Shown one piece after another: positions 13,254 through 24,059 of a stretch of DNA of 64,000 nucleotides (positions are counted from its first letter, which is position 1; every line of letters begins with the position of its first letter). Below the pieces are notes generated by a model. The model searched no databases. It was not told the DNA's origin and saw only the letters and a list, made by a program, of their open reading frames with translations. The DNA is taken from NCBI RefSeq assembly GCF_018873765.1, contig NC_057918.1, forward strand, positions 61,134,871 through 61,198,870, read 5' to 3'. This DNA is from Telopea speciosissima. Its lineage: Eukaryota; Streptophyta; Magnoliopsida; Proteales; Proteaceae. The translations under genes and the position numbers were made by a program.

Positions 13254-14198
13254 TGTTGTATTTTGTTTATTTTTTACAAAAAGAAAAACGTTTCAAAACA
13301 TCCCCTCGCATTTTGGTTTCTTGTTTTGTAATGAAGAAGGAAGCTAAAGCTTGTGTAAAGTTTTAAGTCCCACATTTGAAGTGGAAGAGAATTGATAGAG
13401 GCATATACGGGCACGCATCGAACTGAGTTGTGGTAGTGCGATGTGGTGTATTTAACTTTGGTTCAAGGTTAGTCGCTCCAAAGTTGGTAGGTTCAAAGTT
13501 GGCCCGATTTTGGGTCATTCTTTGGTTCAAAGTTGGCCTGGTTTTTGGCTAAGGGACATGTATCTTTAAAGAGACATATCCATTTGAAAAGGTGCATTCA
13601 TAGCACTTGGATTTGAATCTTTTAATCTAATCCATTGAACCTAGAGACACACCTACACCATGGGGTATCTTCAAGGGAAACTTACATATAAGTGCTTGGA
13701 TTGGAATCTTATAATCCTATCCACTCAAGTTAATGGACACACCCATTCCATGAGGTGCCTTGAAGGATACATCCACCACTATAAATAGAGGTGGAATGGA
13801 CAGCCCAAATCATTCTATTTTTGTGGTTTTTCTCTTCTCTTCTCTCTCTGATTCTTCTTCTTTACAGAAACAGAACTTCAAAATTCTGGTTTTGTTTTTC
13901 TTTTTTCATTACTGTATACTGTAGTTTTTGAAAACTTCTGGTGAGCCTAGCCTTGCTCTCCTTTGTAACCGAAGTCTTTGTGCATAAGACTAAGGTTTGG
14001 TGGTTGCTTTATCTTAGAGTTAAGACATGAAGTACCCCGGGTACACTAATACATGGGGCATTTCAGACCTTAAGGAGAGCGTCTTTATTGGTACGACTCA
14101 ACCACAAATACTGGTTCGTGTGTTTGTGATTGGTTCATGACTAACAACAAATTCATTGTAGTCTTATCTTCTAAAAAAAGGGGTACTTGTTTCTAACA
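13254..14198 (+). repeat. 3' LTR of the Copia element
   Basis: Starts TGTTGTATTTTG and ends TTTCTAACA. TATA box at 13780-13788. Relative to the 5' LTR it carries about 35 extra bases near 13503-13537, which look like a local duplication around TTCAAAGTTGGCC. Confidence 0.92.
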
Positions 14199-14569
14199 TA
14201 AACCACCCCATTTCCTGGTTTTCTTCTTCTTTTACTTCTTCTTCCCCTTTAATTTACGTTCCTTCCTTTCCAAATCCACCAACCGAACACCCTCTTTACA
14301 TTTTATTCCTAAAAAACCAAAACCTACCATCTTCATCTTCTAATCATGTCCGAACCTATTTTTTCTTCCCCTTTTCTTTTTCAATTAGTCACTCATCATC
14401 ATCTCCACTAAAATCCCCTCCCTAATCTCATTCTCTTTTATCATTTGGATGTGTCACCACCCCTAAACTTGTTTTTTTCTCTGTTTTGAATCATTTCTTA
14501 TTTTTCGCCGTTTCAAAGTCTCTAAGGTTTCTCCGCCTTTTATGTTAGGGTCTCTCCCAAGGTGAAGAC

Positions 14570-15052
14570 AAGTTAGGGTTTCTTCTCTGCCATTGTTCAT
14601 GTAATACCTCCGCCTTAGTGCATGTAATCCATACTTCTCCTCTCTTTCTCTGCTCCTTCTGCCATGATCCTTAGAGCCGCCACTGGTGACGATGTCAACG
14701 GCAATGACAATGACGACGAACCTGCTTGAAAAAGCACCCCTTTTCATGGATCATCACCGCCCCACCTTCCATCTTGCTTCATTGCCTCCTGTGCCCGCCC
14801 CCCTTCTGCCTTGCTCTAACGCCCTCTATGCTTGCTTCCATTCTGCCTTGCTCCACCACCCTCTGTGCCTGCATCCCTTCAACCCTCCATGCCCACTTTG
14901 GTTCTCCATCCGCTATGCCTGCCACCCTTCTACCATACACCTCCCCCTCCCCCTCCTCTGAAGCTCCCCGTTCTGCCCTATCTAGCCTCAGCTCTGTGGT
15001 TGGTTATGGTTTTTAGCCATTTTGCCTAGGGGAACCCAAACAAGGGAGGTTT
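14570..15052 (+). repeat. Dispersed repeat A, copy 2
   Basis: Partner of 1545-1850. The segment from ATGATCCTTAGAGCCGCCAC through TATGGTTTTTAGCCAT is shared. This copy has an extra C-rich stretch at about 14790-14960. No reading frame is conserved between the two, so I do not call a gene. Confidence 0.6.
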
Positions 15053-15760
15053 GGAGCATGTTAAAGTAGCATCATTGGTTGTCCACTTCATTACATGGTC
15101 TCAGGTAGAGGGTATCCATAGGATCAACTCAGTTTGATCCATGTAGCTCACACAGTGACGAAGCAGGGACCCCTACCCTCAAATCAATGAAGAAATAGAG
15201 GAGGAAGAGGGCATAGCTCCGTATTTAGAGGGTTTTTGAGTGTTTTCTCTCCCCCTTTCCGATTCTTCGAGTAAATTTCGAAGGTCACACTTTCCCTAGG
15301 TACATCCGTCGATTACTCCGCTTGAGGAGTGATCCTATCGACTACATTTCTCTCATTGCCATCATAGCCGTTATTATGTCTACATACAAATAACAAAACA
15401 TCCAAATACAACTGTTATTCTGCTCGAATAACCAATTCCTAATCCATATACGTTCAAATGGGTTGAGAAAGAAGGGTGATGATCCGACCATCTGTCTCCA
15501 CCTGAGTTGAGGGACAACAACCAATCTGAGATCCATTGCACCTTCGTACAAAGGTACAATCATCACATTTTATTTTGGCATGATGTAGTCCTTTAAGTGT
15601 CATGGCTTTAGTGTACATAGTAGCTAAATTCCTCTTTCCTTCTTTTTATTTGTTAAATAGACTTTGATAGGATGCACATTTGTTAGTCTTGCATGAAAAC
15701 ATGAAAATGCGATAAAGAGAGAATATTCGACATCTAGCATCTGTGACAGAAAGACCGGTT
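15053..15760. other. No recognised gene
   Basis: Phrases such as TAGCTCACACAGTGACGAAGCAGGGACCC near 15145 suggest retroelement leader sequence, but nothing diagnostic remains. Confidence 0.3.
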
Positions 15761-16080
15761 TAACTGGGTGAGATGGGGTGCTAATACCTTTCCATCCTCG
15801 TAAGCTGACCCCTTACCTATTCTTTGACCAGACCAGATGGAATCATGTGGCTTTATCCGCTAATTCAGATGAAGTCACGTTCATTGGGTCCTAGGCCCTA
15901 ACCCTAGGTGGCGACTCCATTTATTATGATTTGTCAAGCATGACCCCTACCCCATGTATGCCAATTAGGACTGATCCTTATATTCCTTTGTCGCCAAAAG
16001 GGCCATGAAAACCAACGGATCCCACCCGAAAGGCGGAGGAAGTTCTCGTATCCGGAGGCTATAGTACCTACAATGATATC
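15761..16080 (+). mobile_element. Tat/Ogre-like Gypsy non-coding fragment
   Basis: The order GGGGTGCTAATACCTTTCC, CTGACCCCTTACC and GGTGGCGACTCC is typical of LTR/leader DNA from Tat/Ogre Gypsy elements. A related text in the opposite sense lies at 26753-27010 (GGAGTCGCCGCCTAG, GTTAGGCACCC). No coding part is attached. Family assignment is from memory of that phrase pattern. Confidence 0.45.
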
Positions 16081-17040
16081 ATTGTGTACTCACACAAAGC
16101 GTAAAGTGTCACATTCCTTGATAGGTATCTCATCATTCTTATTTGTAATTGATTTTATCTCTTGAGTTTGGGAACTTTAAAATAGAGCAAGCATTATATT
16201 AATTTAGACCGTACTTCGATTAGTACAAGGACCTCTTATCCTTAAGAGATTAAGGTGCTTTAGTCTAGATTGTACGTAAATTATTGCTATAACCCTCTCA
16301 TCCTTGAAAGAGATTTGTAAAAATCCACTTATCCTTGAAAAAAATTTGTAAAAGTGACATTTCTCCACCTATTGTATTGAAAGAGAAATACTAGAAATTT
16401 CTCAAATATTGAGAGGAGTGGATGCAAACTTGTAAAGTCGCCCACTATAAATCTTATGTCTCCTCTACTTGTGCACTTAGTTATTTATTTATCGTGAATT
16501 GCTTTAATATAATTACATCATATATTTTAATTCACAAACAATCGAAAAAGAGACAAATCCACTAGTGATAACCTATTCACCCCTTCTAGGTTATCTCACA
16601 TGCCCCATTCTACTTATCACTTCAGCACATGATATAATATGGCGAATCCAATCAACAGAGAAATGAGAAAATATGAGTGAGATGATGTGGACTCACCTTT
16701 ACAAATTTAATAGTGTTCCCAAGGAACAATTCTACTGGCTTGATGGGAAAATCCTTACTATGCTACCACCAGTGCCGAAAGGGATTATTTCTTCTATATT
16801 GTCAGGATACAAAATGTTCTCGCAGTTCGGGAGGAGAATTCTTTGTATTCTTCTAACATTGGTGAATATAGATTAAGGGAGTAGAATCGCCCGAAGGCAT
16901 TAAGCTATGGGCATTAATTTAACGAGTATTAGTCTTGCTAGTTGATTTAAACTATGTCCTAGTTCAAAGGGCACTTTTTGATGGAATAGACAATGTTTTG
17001 GTCTAAGAAACATTCCAACTAAGCAGAGTTTTCAGACTCA
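16081..17040. other. Retroelement-like non-coding DNA
   Basis: The text AACCTATTCACCCCTTCTAGG near 16570 is a phrase often found next to plant Copia LTRs. A 67-codon frame at 16673-16876 has no recognisable similarity. No LTR pair is visible. Confidence 0.3.
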
Positions 17041-17310
17041 AGGTGAGAAAAGGGCACCCCAACACCCCGTCCCTACCCCACTCTACCCCTATCCACAACG
17101 CCCACTCCACCTTGTCACCCCTGCAAACCCTCCCCCACCCCTACAACCCAACCATCGCCCACACCAACCCCTCTCTCCTTCAACTGCCTGTGAGTCCCCC
17201 ACCCTCAACCAACTCTTCGTGAGCCTCCCCCCCCCCCCCCTCTTTGTCTTTGAGTCCTCCATCTCCTTTTGTCGCCCCTCCCACCTCCCTTTGTCACCCA
17301 TTCCATCTCA
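17041..17310. repeat. C-rich low-complexity tract
   Basis: Runs of CCCCACC, CCCCTACC and an 18-base C run interrupted once near 17227 make this strand strongly pyrimidine-rich. No gene is called. Confidence 0.7.
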
Positions 17311-17529
17311 ACCCCAAAATGGATTTCTTTTGTGCAACTAAACAATTTCAATTTCTTGACCAAAAATCTAGCCTTTTGATTATTAAGCAACCAATTTGAA
17401 ATAGAAATCGTAATCCAACCAAAGGGAGCATAAATGGTCATACTAACAACATATCTCAACATTCAAGTGTAAACACTGATTCTTAATCAGATGATTGATA
17501 TCCCCACTCTTATTTTATTATTTTTTATT

Positions 17530-17706
17530 GGGCAAGAGATCAGTACCTGGTCGTGTGGCCCCTACACCTGTGCGAGGGCTAATGGGAGCACTTGTAGGGG
17601 TATCAACATGGATGTCATTTTTTATTTCACAAGGGCACGGCGGAAATTTCATATGCTCCTGTGTCTGGGCATAGGAACCAGACGACTAGGTAGCATTCTT
17701 TTTCCC
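17530..17706. mobile_element. Mutator-type MITE, copy 1
   Basis: 177 bases beginning GGGCAAGAGAT and ending with its inverted counterpart ATTCTTTTTCCC. It is flanked by TTTTTTATT and TTTTTTAAT, a 9-bp duplication with one change. The internal text (CTCCTGTGTCTGGGC, TTTTTTATTTCA, AACATGGATG) matches the element at 39556-39734 in the opposite orientation. Confidence 0.75.
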
Positions 17707-17777
17707 TTTTTTAATTTATATAATATATAATAAAGAGGAAAAAGAGAGCTGCCTGATCATGAGCACACAAAATTGTC

Positions 17778-17956
17778 GGATCGAGATCCTCTCCAGCACA
17801 CTTGTGCGCCGGACGGTGTCCAGCGCACATCGTGTGGCTGGGGGGCTTCGATCCACACCATCGCACATATCCCAGTGCAATGGTGTGTAGATCGAGGCCT
17901 CCCCAATCGGACGATGTGCACTGGACATCGTCCCGCACGGGAGAGGATCTCAATCC
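17778..17956. mobile_element. Foldback MITE with 9-bp target duplication
   Basis: 179 bases starting GGATCGAGATCCTCTCC and ending GAGAGGATCTCAATCC, so the ends are inverted repeats. The interior is also largely self-complementary (ACGGTGTCCAGCGCACATCG against CGATGTGCACTGGACATCGT). Flanks are AAAATTGTC and AAAATTATC. The 9-bp duplication fits the Mutator superfamily. Confidence 0.8.
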
Positions 17957-18189
17957 AAAATTATCACTCTGCCACCTGTGAAATAAAAAATCCTATCCAT
18001 GTATATGCTCTTGTGCACACTCATTGGCCTGTGCTGATGATGCTAAGGCTACCCTATAATGATTTACTATGGGCCATTCCCTTAAGCCCGAGGTCCTATG
18101 AAGCCCAGGGACGAGACATAAAATCCACGAATGGGCCATTTTTGCTAAAGGCCACACGTTAAAGGACCCAAATGATAGGCCCAAAAAGG

Positions 18190-18475
18190 CTACCTCCGAC
18201 AACTCCTGCCTTTCGTTCGACTTCGCTCTCGTCTCTCTCTTCGATCGGAAATGTAATCGCTTCCTTCGATTTCTAGGGTTTTCGATGTTCATGTGTTCTC
18301 GGAAGATCAGATTTCAGTGGTTGTGTTTTCCGCTCTCATCATCATTCCCAAAATCTTTGATTAGAGACGGCGTTCAGCGCGTCCGATCAGATCTGCAGCT
18401 CCTTTGATCGAAAAATCTTATTGTGAGCTCTTTTGCAGTTTGGTTGCAGGATTTGGGGTCACTAAACTGTTCAAG
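18190..18475 (+). promoter_or_regulatory. 5'UTR exon and core promoter area of the trihelix gene
   Basis: A CT-rich leader (TCGTCTCTCTCTTCG near 18228) precedes a strong splice donor, TCAAG|GTGAG, at 18475/18476. The exact transcription start cannot be set. The left boundary given is approximate. Confidence 0.5.
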
Positions 18476-18604
18476 GTGAGTTTTTTTTCTTATGATGATT
18501 CTTCATATAGATTCACGAGGTGCCCTTTTCTGGAATAAAGTTTTTGTTTTTGATGAACTGGTGTTCATGCGAGGAATTCTAACTTTTGGTATTTGGTTCT
18601 GCAG
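18476..18604 (+). other. 5'UTR intron of the trihelix gene
   Basis: 129 bases from donor GTGAGTTTTTT to acceptor TTTGGTTCTGCAG. The acceptor sits immediately before the ATG at 18605, so translation begins at the first base of the second exon. Inferred from splice-site consensus only. Confidence 0.75.
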
Positions 18605-19912
18605 ATGGATGACACGGAGGATGGTGCGAGGTATCCTCCCAACACTTACTCTGTAAATTACCATCAAAATTCCGGTTCGTTGCATCGTCCGAAGCTTCCG
18701 TTACGTAACACCTCTTATTCTCAACCCGTCGATAATGAATATGTTGAAGAACAAGACGAAGAAGGGGAGGAAGAAGAAGGAGAAGGAGAAGGAGAAGGAG
18801 AAGGAGAAGAAGACGAAGGAGAAGAAGACGAAGAAGAAGATGAAGAAGGAGAAGAAGAAGTAGAAGAAGTAGAAGTAGAAGAAGAAGAGGAAGAACAAGA
18901 AGAACAAGAAGAACAAGAAGAGGAGGAGGAGGAAGAAGAAGAGGATGAGGAAGATGAAGAAAATGTTGCCCAACGAGTTGTAGAAGAAGCCGAGGTCGAT
19001 GAAGACTATAATGATGATGGCCGATACAATTATCATCGAAGGATTGAAGTAGATGGGGAAGATTCTGAAAGGCACAGGAAAAAACGAAAGCTAAAGAATC
19101 TAGCTTTAGGTTATGAGTTTGCACCACGGGTAGCTGCCCCTTCTGCTGCTGCTGCTCCTCCTCCCCCGCAACCGTCTTTTGGCGCTCGGAATTCACCAGT
19201 TGATTGGACGGAACATGAGACTTTTGTTTTATTGGATGCTTGGGGTGATCGATTTCTTCAGCTTGGGAGAAAGAGTCTTCGTTCTGATGAATGGCTCGAA
19301 GTTGCCAATAAGGTCTCAGAAGAGTCAAATACTGTTAGGACAGACACTCAGTGTCGTAATCGTTTGGATACATTGAAGAAGAAGTACAAGAAGGAGAAGA
19401 TGAGATTAGCAGAAACTGGGAGTGCCACCAGTAAATGGGTTTACTTCAAGAAAATGGATATGTTAATGACGGCATCTCCAAGGCAACCTGGGCTCTCTTG
19501 TGGCTTCGATTCAGGAGAGTATGTCTTCATGAATCCTAGAATTTATTTAAATCGCTCTAATGGGTTGGATGAGATGAGGGACAGTCCGGGGAACTCAGAA
19601 TCTTCAGAAGGTGGGGAGGATGATTCAGATGGCCTTCCACCTAGGAGGACAAGATTTAGAGAGGATGCGGATGATGGGTCTTCGTTTAGGTTGCTCGCAG
19701 ATTCAATTCAGAAGTTCGGTGAGATTTATGAGAAGATTGAAAACAGCAAGAGGCAACAAATGGTAGAATTGGAGAAAATGAGGATGGAGTTCCACAGAGA
19801 TTTAGAAATGCAAAAGAGGCAGATTCTAGAGCGAACTCAGGCTGAGATTGCAAAAATTCGGCAATGTGATGATGAAGACATTGATGTTTCTGCTGAGAAC
19901 ATGAGCGAATGA
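18605..19912 (+). CDS. Trihelix transcription factor, SIP1/ASIL type
   Basis: The protein has 435 residues in a single coding exon. Residues about 47-120 are almost all Glu and Asp, with some Gly and Gln. A basic RHRKKRKLK cluster (156-164) is a likely nuclear signal, followed by an Ala/Pro stretch (176-190). The trihelix DNA-binding domain spans about 199-290, with the three spaced tryptophans DWTEHE, DEWLEVANKV and SKWVYFKK, plus RTDTQCRNRLDTLKKKYKKEK, which matches the SIP1 clade. A C-terminal helix rich in E, K, R, Q and M (about 360-425) looks like a coiled coil for dimerisation. SIP1-clade proteins such as Arabidopsis ASIL1/2 repress embryo-maturation genes through GT-like elements. Whether this one does so is inference. 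The ATG directly follows a splice acceptor. The long acidic tract is encoded by GAA/GAG-type triplets and probably varies in length. Confidence 0.93.
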   Translation: MDDTEDGARYPPNTYSVNYHQNSGSLHRPKLPLRNTSYSQPVDNEYVEEQDEEGEEEEGEGEGEGEGEEDEGEEDEEEDEEGEEEVEEVEVEEEEEEQEEQEEQEEEEEEEEEDEEDEENVAQRVVEEAEVDEDYNDDGRYNYHRRIEVDGEDSERHRKKRKLKNLALGYEFAPRVAAPSAAAAPPPPQPSFGARNSPVDWTEHETFVLLDAWGDRFLQLGRKSLRSDEWLEVANKVSEESNTVRTDTQCRNRLDTLKKKYKKEKMRLAETGSATSKWVYFKKMDMLMTASPRQPGLSCGFDSGEYVFMNPRIYLNRSNGLDEMRDSPGNSESSEGGEDDSDGLPPRRTRFREDADDGSSFRLLADSIQKFGEIYEKIENSKRQQMVELEKMRMEFHRDLEMQKRQILERTQAEIAKIRQCDDEDIDVSAENMSE

Positions 19913-20854
19913 TGTATGTGATATCTTGCCCCTTCTCTTAAGTAACCTTTTAAACTTATCTGCAGATTGAGTTGCTTGATTTTCTTTTTTTTTTTGTGTA
20001 TTGTATAGCTGTACTTTGTTATTTTCTGATAGAACAAGTATATGTTGTGATGCTTGCCAGGGTTATGTCTTTGTCTTTGGAATCATTTGTTATGCTTTCG
20101 TTTTAACTGCCAAGCTGAGAACTGCATAGATGTGATATGGGTGTCTTCAGTTCCATGGGCAAATTGTTGGCTCATGAGGGTCCAGTGCCGTGGTTGTGGG
20201 CATGGTTTCCATTCAGAGGGGGAGGGTTCCTGCCAGATTTCTAAGCATACCCTGTGTTTCTGACTGTTCTGACTCTGATCCATAACGTGTTGGCCAAAAA
20301 TTATTCCCAGCAATTAATGATATCAATTTCATTCTCTTTGACCCTTCTAGATAAACAGAAAGCTTACTTTCCATCTCTTTTCCTTGTTGATCAAATTGAT
20401 TGAGTTCCTGTATACTCCTTTGCAATATTTTGCACCCAAGTCCCTATTGAGATGAAGCTGGGGATCTGGTTTACCTGCAAATGAAAAGAAGTTACATGTG
20501 TCTTTTGTGTGTAGTCCGTAATAGTAATGTATGAAGCCAGTTTAACCATCTACATACTTCTCTCTTCCCTAAGAAAAGTTATAGTCATGTTGGACCACTT
20601 ATTGGACGGTATTTTATGCTTTAGAAACATGAGATTTCTAACAGTAGAATGGTATTGAGATTTGCAAGCAAGAAACTCCCACAACTTTTTAGAGTTTGGT
20701 TATACAGCCTTGGAGTGGATTATTTATTTAGTTGGTCAATTTGTTTGTTGTTGATCTTTCCTAGTATCCATTAAATATTTTGATCATCTGTTTTATACAC
20801 TATAGGCTTCATGCTTTCTTCTAGATGATGCAGATCCAAGCATCTGCAAGAAGA
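19913..20854 (+). other. 3' flank of the trihelix gene
   Basis: T-rich sequence after the TGA at 19910-19912, with no further domain-bearing frame. The 3'UTR lies in here, but no clear AATAAA signal lets me place the end. Confidence 0.4.
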
Positions 20855-21440
20855 AGAAGAAGAAGAAGCCCTAAGATTAAGGCCTAGTAGTTGGAGCTTT
20901 AGTTTATTTCACTCTTAGTTATTTTCCATACTTAGTTTTTTTTTCCAGTTGTAAACTTAAATTGACCCGGTTCAGACCATGGTTCAATTTAAGTGATTTA
21001 ATCCTATTGGTTGTTAGGTTCTTATTTCCTATTGGTAGATAGGGGATCTTTTAAGTTTTAGCTTTTAATTAAAGTGTCCCACCCCTTCCACGATTAATGT
21101 GAGGGAGTGATTCATATTTGTTATAGGATTTGGGCCTTAAGCCATATTATAAATTAATAAAATCGTGGGAGGCTCCCCCACAATTCAGACCTTAAAAAAA
21201 TCGTTTATTGCTTGATGCCATTGTTGCTGCTACTTTGCTCCTTTGAGAGTGTTGCCTTGTGAGTAATATCAAGGTGAAGGGATTGGTGGATCTCCAATCG
21301 ACTCCTTGCGTCTTTTAGATTGGGAGGATCTTCTTCTCATCCCCTTGCATCTTGTAGATCTGGAGAACTTCAATTTTATCCTTCAAAGCTACTGCCATTG
21401 AAGTTCTGCAAAACCAGTAAGTATTTTACAATTTTATGCA
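20855..21440 (+). mobile_element. LTR-like repeat, possibly a solo LTR
   Basis: A (GAA)n run at about 20857-20877 precedes GATTTGGGCC, CATATTATAAATTAATAAAATCG and a GGATCTCCAATCGACTCC segment, the layout of a plant LTR with promoter and leader. No partner LTR or target duplication was found, so this is an inference from texture. Confidence 0.3.
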
Positions 21441-23404
21441 ATCAACCTTCTTCTTCTAATCCTCAAACCTAAGCCTACTTACTCTCCATTGATCCATCTA
21501 ACCGTAGGACACTCACAACTCTGTCCAGCTCCATTCCATTATTAGATCCACTCCAAATTCACACCATAGTTGCAGAAGGTTATCCCCTCCACTCGATCCC
21601 ATTTCCAGTCCCATCCTAACCACCGAAACCCTTAGCCCCCCCATCTCCATTAAGACCCAAAGCCCTAAAAATCTGTCTAGACCTATCCAGCCATCCAAAT
21701 ATTACAACCGAACCCTCTCCTTATTGCCCCTAGCACTCAACCCAAGGCTCATCCTCAAATTCCTACCCTAAACCCTAGTTTTACCTATTTTCCTATTTCG
21801 CAAAACCCGAAACCCTAATTTTCTAAATTTTAATTTCTCACTCAAACTTCATCAAACCTATTTCACTAGACTTCTAAAAACCTGCCTATCATTATCACAT
21901 AAGATTTACCCCCATTACCTAAATCCTCAATTCTGCCCCAATCGACCAGCAGATTGGAAGGTGCTGGTTTACTTGACTCCTTGTAGATTCTTTGTCTATC
22001 TAGGACTGCATTACCAGGTTCTTTTTTATTACATATTACATATTTTTTAGTGCATTTTCTTTGTTTCTTTTGATTTATGTGAGTCGCATCTTTCATCTTT
22101 TTCAACTTTTTCTCATAAATCTTGGTTATGTTTTTATATGTGATGATTGTTTTAGCCATTTTATCTGTTGTTACCTTTACCAGCTCTCTTATATTTTGTC
22201 GCTGCAACTTCGTTCTGTTTATGATCAATGTATGTCTTATAATCATGGTCTTTTTCATTTTGTTATGTTGAGAATTAAGTTTTTTCATAAATATTGGTTA
22301 TTCTGCCTTGCCAATGAAAGGGAAAGCTATCGAGAAGTATTGACATCTGTAGAACTAAAAAGAAATTATTGAGATTGCAAGTCAGGAGATTGAAAAGGCT
22401 AGCAGGGGTTGGTTTGAGGAAATGGGATGGGAAAGAAAATGAAAATGAACAAGTTGTTGTGGATTTAAGGCTGTAACTGACAAATGAAAACAGAGATATG
22501 ATGTAAGAAAGCAAGGGACTGTGTTGCTTGGGTTTTCCACTTAGATTGTCAAGGGAGTAGCACTGTAGAAACATGTCATTATTAATTCCTGCAAAACGCA
22601 GGACTGGTGTTGATTCAAGAAAAAGAAATTACTTCCTAGGGCTTGTGATTCAAGTTTCTTCATATTTCTTGCATGAGGTGCAGTAATGATACAAAGTTCT
22701 GTGCCTTTCCAAGAGGTTTGGGGGGGGGGGAGAGAAAAACTTTATAAAGTTTTTTACAGGTAGATGCTTCTTGGAAAAGTGTTCTTTTTCAAACTGCATG
22801 GAGTATTGGTGTAGAGAATCACATGCTGAGACAGGATATACTATATACCGAGTCCTCACTGTTAATTGTTCCTCGAAGGATCATCCTGCTCTAAAGCTCC
22901 ATCTTTTGATGCTTTCCAGTTTTCTCTATGAATTTTTAGCCTTTCCAAACAATACAAATATATGTCTGGCTTGCAGACTTTTTTTTTTTTTTTTTATGTG
23001 ATGTGGTTTACTGCCATTAGACATGTTTGGATTCTCTGGGTCTCTTCATTTTTAGACTGCTCTCAGTGGTGATCCACTAGCACATAAAACCATGCTGATC
23101 AGTAATTTCTTGTGGTTCCTGCGTTGGTATCTGTATGCAGAGTTGATGATTTGAGATTTTTCTTTCATTTGCATTTTGTGTCATCTCTATGGATGGCAAC
23201 ACGTAGGATTCAATGGGCACTCTCCCTGCCCTTACTGTATCAAATGAATGCTGAAACCATAGCGTTGCTTGGTGGAACTATGGAATAGTTGGGACATCTA
23301 TATATTTTACAAGTTTGATCATCATGGGCCTTGTGGGACAAGCCAGCTGAGATGTAGTGTTCTCTACCTGCTAGAACAGGCGAGGAGGTGGATGAAGGCG
23401 TTTG
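21441..23404. other. No recognised gene
   Basis: CCCTAA/AACCCTA-type words at 21600-21840 are common in plant leaders and are not arranged as telomere repeats. A G run near 22721 and a T run near 22979 are simple repeats. No open frame has recognisable domains. Confidence 0.4.
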
Positions 23405-23650
23405 CAAGGTTCTAGAACTCGGTTTCGACACTGGTTTTTACTAGTCTGAAACCGATATATGGTCGAAACTGATCGAAACCTGGTTTCTCCCAGCCAACTC
23501 GAGTTGGTGGTTTCGAGGTCCAGAAATGCATTTTTTGCTTTGGTTTTTTCTATACAACATATTTTTGACATTCTAAACACAATGCATCAACTATTTTCAC
23601 AAAAAAAAATACACTCAAAATGGTATTTGTGGTTATTGACTTAAGTTTAC
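23405..23650 (+). mobile_element. Partial hAT-type end, GAAACC words
   Basis: Begins CAAGGTTCTAGAACTCGG, nearly the same as the left end CATGGTTCGAGAACTCGG at 30476. It continues with GGTTTC/GAAACC words and TTTCTCCCAGCC, as in the 30476 element (TTTCACCCAGCC). The right end is missing or too diverged to locate. Confidence 0.55.
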
Positions 23651-23676
23651 TAGTATACGTACAATGTACTAAGAAT

Positions 23677-24050
23677 CATAGTTGTCAAAGGAGGCACTTA
23701 TTTTTGCCAAATATCATTTAAGTAAATGTTTTATATTTGTTATTTCATAAATAAGCAACTACGCCCCTATTTGAATCCAATAAAAATAGTTAAAATATCA
23801 AATTCCAAAAGGATAAAAAGTCAACCCCCCAGTTCAAGAACAAAAACTGGATTTTCGGCTGTAGGTACAATTTTCAACTTTTAAACGCTGGGGGTTTTTC
23901 TCAAATATATAAATTCCAGAAATCTTAATATGGTAAAACATTGTTAAAAACCATAAGTGCGGTAAAATATTCATTTGTTTTGATATGTAAAAAAATTATT
24001 TTCATTTAGAGCGATTTTGAATGCATTCGCACACATGTACCTGTCAAACC
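23677..24050 (+). mobile_element. Partial GGCG/CGCC-family hAT-type element
   Basis: Starts CATAGTTGTCAAAGGAGG. The interior from about 23740 to 24040 (GGATAAAAAGTCAACCCCCC, AATATGGTAAAACATTG, AAAATATTCATTTGTTTTG) matches 58645-58945. After 24045 the text inverts (CATTCGCACAC then GTGTGCGTGAATG) and gives way to LINE sequence, so the right end is lost. Confidence 0.65.
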
Positions 24051-24059
24051 TTATTTGGT

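Larger units (their letters stand above)
7741..14198 (+). mobile_element. Complete but decayed Copia LTR retrotransposon
   Basis: Two similar LTRs (7741-8650 and 13254-14198) flank a gag-pol reading direction on the plus strand. The element begins TATTGTATTTTG (mutated from TG) and ends TTTCTAACA. Flanking bases GAAAC (7736-7740) and TAAAC (14199-14203) match at four of five positions, fitting a 5-bp target duplication. Just after the 5' LTR, a degenerate primer-binding site (ATCTTAAGAGCTAAA) resembles the usual initiator-Met tRNA complement. Many stops show it cannot act on its own. Confidence 0.92.

Noticed and set aside
18593..18604. Upstream extension of the trihelix protein by four residues
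   Set aside because: It would start at TTG and lies within the intron end. The ATG at 18605 directly after the splice acceptor is the natural start.
18579..19328. A 249-codon open frame on the minus strand, rich in Leu
   Set aside because: It is the mirror of the GAA/GAG acidic tract and trihelix domain on the plus strand, with no domain or promoter of its own.
21600..21840. CCCTAA-type words suggesting telomere repeats
   Set aside because: They are scattered ACCCTAA/AACCCTAG words without the tandem TTTAGGG register.
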